Assembly: GCA_022796315.1 (NCBI GenBank)
Contig: JAAWIL010000099.1
Location: forward strand, 1-7,462
Length of the DNA: 7,462 nt
Direction: 5' to 3'
Origin: Oscillibacter sp.
GTDB taxonomy: Bacteria > Bacillota > Clostridia > Oscillospirales > Oscillospiraceae
Under the pieces are notes generated by a model. The model saw nothing but the letters and a program-made list of their open reading frames with translations. It was not told the DNA's origin and made no database searches. The position numbers and the translations under genes are program-made. How positions within the stretch are numbered: position 1 is the first letter of the stretch; each line of letters opens with the position of its first letter. Shown here in pieces: positions 6,444 to 7,462 of this stretch.

Positions 6444-6909
6444 TTAACGCATCCTCCTTCAGCATCTGCCGCAGCCGCTCCCGGCCACGGGCCAGGCGGG
6501 TGCCCACGGTAGAGGCGGGCAGGCCCAGCAAAGCTGCGATTTCCTTGATGGAATATCCCTCGTAATAGTGGAGGTGGATCACAGCGCTGTACTTCTCCGG
6601 CAGGCCGCGGACCGCCGACAGAAGCTCGCCGCTGTCCTCCTCGAAGGCGGCCTGAGCGGCCTCCTCCAGGGGAACATTCCGCCGGGCGGCGGATCTCCGG
6701 AAATCTGCGGCCCGGTGAAGGGTGGTGCGGATCAGCCACGCCTTTTCGTGCTCGGCGTCCCGCAGGCGGGGCCGGGTGGCGAGCAGGCGGAGAAAGACCT
6801 CCTGGACGGTGTCCTCCGCGTCGGCGGGGGAATCCAGACGGGTGCAGGCCAGGCGGAGGAGCATGGGGGCATGCTCCTCTACGAGGCGGCAGATGTGGTC
6901 TTCGGTCAT
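6433..6909 (-). CDS. ECF-type RNA polymerase sigma factor (sigma-70 family)
   Basis: A 158-residue sigma factor with only regions 2 and 4, typical of the extracytoplasmic-function group, which directs RNA polymerase to a small stress regulon. Region 2 spans about 8-75, with the conserved AEDTVQEVFLRL (31-42) and the WLIRTTLHRAADFRR helix (58-72). Region 4 spans about 100-150: LPEKYSAVIHLHYYEG (103-118) followed by the helix-turn-helix IKEIAALLG (121-129) and recognition helix TVGTRLARGRERL (134-146). The frame is open 99 codons further upstream, into the XRE relic, but similarity starts only at ATG 6909 (MTEDHICRLVEEHA), preceded by GAGTGAGG about 5 bases away. It is the first gene of a two-gene leftward operon with the membrane partner it probably binds. 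ECF operons often control themselves, but I could not find a clear ECF promoter upstream. Confidence 0.93.
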   Translation of the reverse strand: MTEDHICRLVEEHAPMLLRLACTRLDSPADAEDTVQEVFLRLLATRPRLRDAEHEKAWLIRTTLHRAADFRRSAARRNVPLEEAAQAAFEEDSGELLSAVRGLPEKYSAVIHLHYYEGYSIKEIAALLGLPASTVGTRLARGRERLRQMLKEDALNEA

Positions 6910-7047
6910 GGGGTCCTCACTCCCTTCACTCTTAACACGAATGGGCGGCGGGAAAATTCTCATGTGGAGGAAAGTTTTTTTGGCCTGGGGGAGCCAAGGG
7001 GTAGGAGCAGCGCAAGGGGATGGGGCGCAGGGTCCGCCGCCCCCGGT

Positions 7048-7077
7048 GCGGCCCGCCGGAACGGAGAGGCGGGCCGC
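7048..7077. other. Perfect 10-base GC hairpin in intergenic region
   Basis: GCGGCCCGCC (7048-7057) and GGCGGGCCGC (7068-7077) are exact complements around a 10-base loop. It lies 11 bases from the next hairpin (7089). There is no T-run, so the function is unknown. The surrounding region 6910-7047 is purine-rich on the plus strand and shows no gene on either strand. Confidence 0.5.
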
Positions 7078-7088
7078 TGGAACAGGAA

Positions 7089-7117
7089 AGGACAGCCTCC
7101 GGCTGTCCTCATTTTTT
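7089..7117 (+). terminator. Terminator-type hairpin with T6 tract, no matching forward gene
   Basis: AGGACAGCC (7089-7097) and GGCTGTCCT (7101-7109) pair perfectly around TCC, followed on the plus strand by CATTTTTTC. This is the best classical rho-independent terminator in the window, yet no forward gene precedes it. On the minus strand, where the stem ends the decayed XRE gene, it is followed by the interrupted T-stretch TTCCTGTT. It may be a bidirectional terminator that once served the regulator and a lost or small forward transcript. Confidence 0.65.
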
Positions 7118-7253
7118 CGGATAGGGTTCCTCTTGTCCGTGCGCCCCGGGAGATCGTCCGCACAGGTACTGTAAATCGCTGCAAGGGCACAAAGGATCGC
7201 TGCCATTGTGTCAAAGGAGCATTTTTTCGTAAATCCCGGACTCTGTGATACAT
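7117..7253 (-). pseudogene. Decayed XRE-family transcriptional regulator (N- and C-terminal fragments)
   Basis: From ATG at 7253 the leftward strand reads MYHRVRDLRKNAPLTQ, the typical start of small clostridial XRE repressors (pattern RDLR...LTQ). After LTQ the frame leaves the family pattern. One frame over, from about 7204, the sequence reads ILCALAAIYSTCADDL and then GRTDKRNP, resembling the C-terminal part of the same regulators (family pattern of the type ILCALADFYHTSVDYL-GRTD). The roughly 30-40 residues between, which hold the DNA-binding helices, are missing. The gene is therefore broken by an internal deletion plus a frameshift near 7204-7208. A ribosome binding site GAGG (7262-7265) is retained. 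The frame of the second fragment runs on into the sigma gene, which explains why that reading frame looks too long. Family recognition is from memory of the pattern, not a search. Confidence 0.6.
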
Positions 7254-7367
7254 CGTCACCGCCTCAGGGACATTTTACGCGCTTCCCCTGTGGGTTTCGA
7301 CGGTTTCATCTGAATCAGGTTTATATAGCAGCCGCAAAACCAGGCAGGGAACCCTCCTGCCAGTTAA
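7254..7367. other. Intergenic stretch with small hairpin
   Basis: No gene is supported. Bases 7343-7361 form GGCAGG/CCTGCC around a 7-base loop; leftward it is followed by TGGTTTTG, which is weakly terminator-like and could belong to a leftward gene beyond the window. A TATATA box lies near 7323-7328, without a convincing -35 on either strand. Confidence 0.35.
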
Positions 7368-7462
7368 GAGCCTGTTTAAAATCTCCCCGCGCATGTCTTG
7401 GCGGCGTATTTTCCGCCCTGACTGCGTTAAAAATCCTTGCCATCCGTCAGGATGCCTGCGGA
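7368..7462. repeat. Repetitive palindromic element at right edge (partial)
   Basis: This begins at GAGCCTGTTTAAAATC. It contains GGCGG/CCGCC (7400-7404 with 7413-7417) and ATCCT/AGGAT (7433-7437 with 7449-7453). It ends at the window edge in ATCCGTCAGGATGCCTGCGG, which matches bases 9-28 at 18 of 20 positions. This kind of AAAATC...AAAAATCC palindromic intergenic repeat resembles dispersed repeats I have seen in gut Clostridia, but the second half lies outside the window, so its ends cannot be given. Confidence 0.5.

Noticed and set aside
5367..6512. A 381-codon forward open frame opposite the anti-sigma gene
   Set aside because: It starts inside the intergenic palindromes. The leftward frame has a ribosome binding site, a membrane span and coupling to the sigma gene.
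6910..7000. Autoregulatory ECF promoter before the sigma gene
   Set aside because: Leftward AACTTT and CGTGTT motifs are present, but not with a usual 16-17 base spacing to a matching partner box.

Overview
The window reads as a chromosomal segment of a GC-rich, gut-type Firmicute (class Clostridia, probably an Oscillospiraceae/Flavonifractor-like lineage). The evidence is the high-GC codon use combined with strong AGGAGG-type ribosome binding sites, a clostridial-style ECF sigma/anti-sigma pair, an XRE-regulator relic of the kind common in these bacteria, and rho-independent hairpins after most genes. The taxonomic call is inference from style, not from a marker gene.

Layout, left to right. 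The left edge (about 1-65) is the tail of a repetitive palindromic element. A forward pair follows: a stand-alone LUD-domain protein (196-795) and, 35 bases later, an acidic-tailed lipoprotein of unknown function (831-1571), closed by a strong GC-rich hairpin (1614-1652). An approximately 250-base gene-free leader with several stable hairpins, including an 85-base cloverleaf-like inverted repeat (1792-1876), precedes a sodium:alanine/glycine symporter gene that probably starts with TTG (1905-3281). After another GC hairpin and a recognisable extended -10 promoter (3383-3411) comes peptide chain release factor 3, prfC (3558-5138).

The prfC gene converges on a leftward operon of an ECF sigma factor (6433-6909) and its overlapping single-span membrane partner, a putative anti-sigma factor (5457-6443). 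The 318-base convergent gap holds two copies of one 35-base perfect-stem hairpin, one at the 3' end of each gene. Each is followed, reading out from its own gene, by a related 15-base tail, so the pair forms 50-base inverted arms. Two further palindromes lie between them.

Upstream of the sigma operon (6910-7367) there is no intact gene. There is a GC hairpin, a terminator-type hairpin, and a decayed leftward XRE-family regulator missing its helix-turn-helix core and carrying a frameshift (about 7117-7253). The right edge (7368-7462) is another copy of a repetitive element sharing a 20-base core with the left edge.

Functionally the genes are unrelated housekeeping and accessory modules: redox/lactate-type LUD protein, envelope lipoprotein, amino-acid uptake, translation termination, and envelope-stress-type signalling. 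I see no coherent new multi-gene defence or mobile system. The most interesting content is non-coding: the mirrored terminator modules, the structured leader of the symporter gene, the XRE relic, and the repeats at the two edges.
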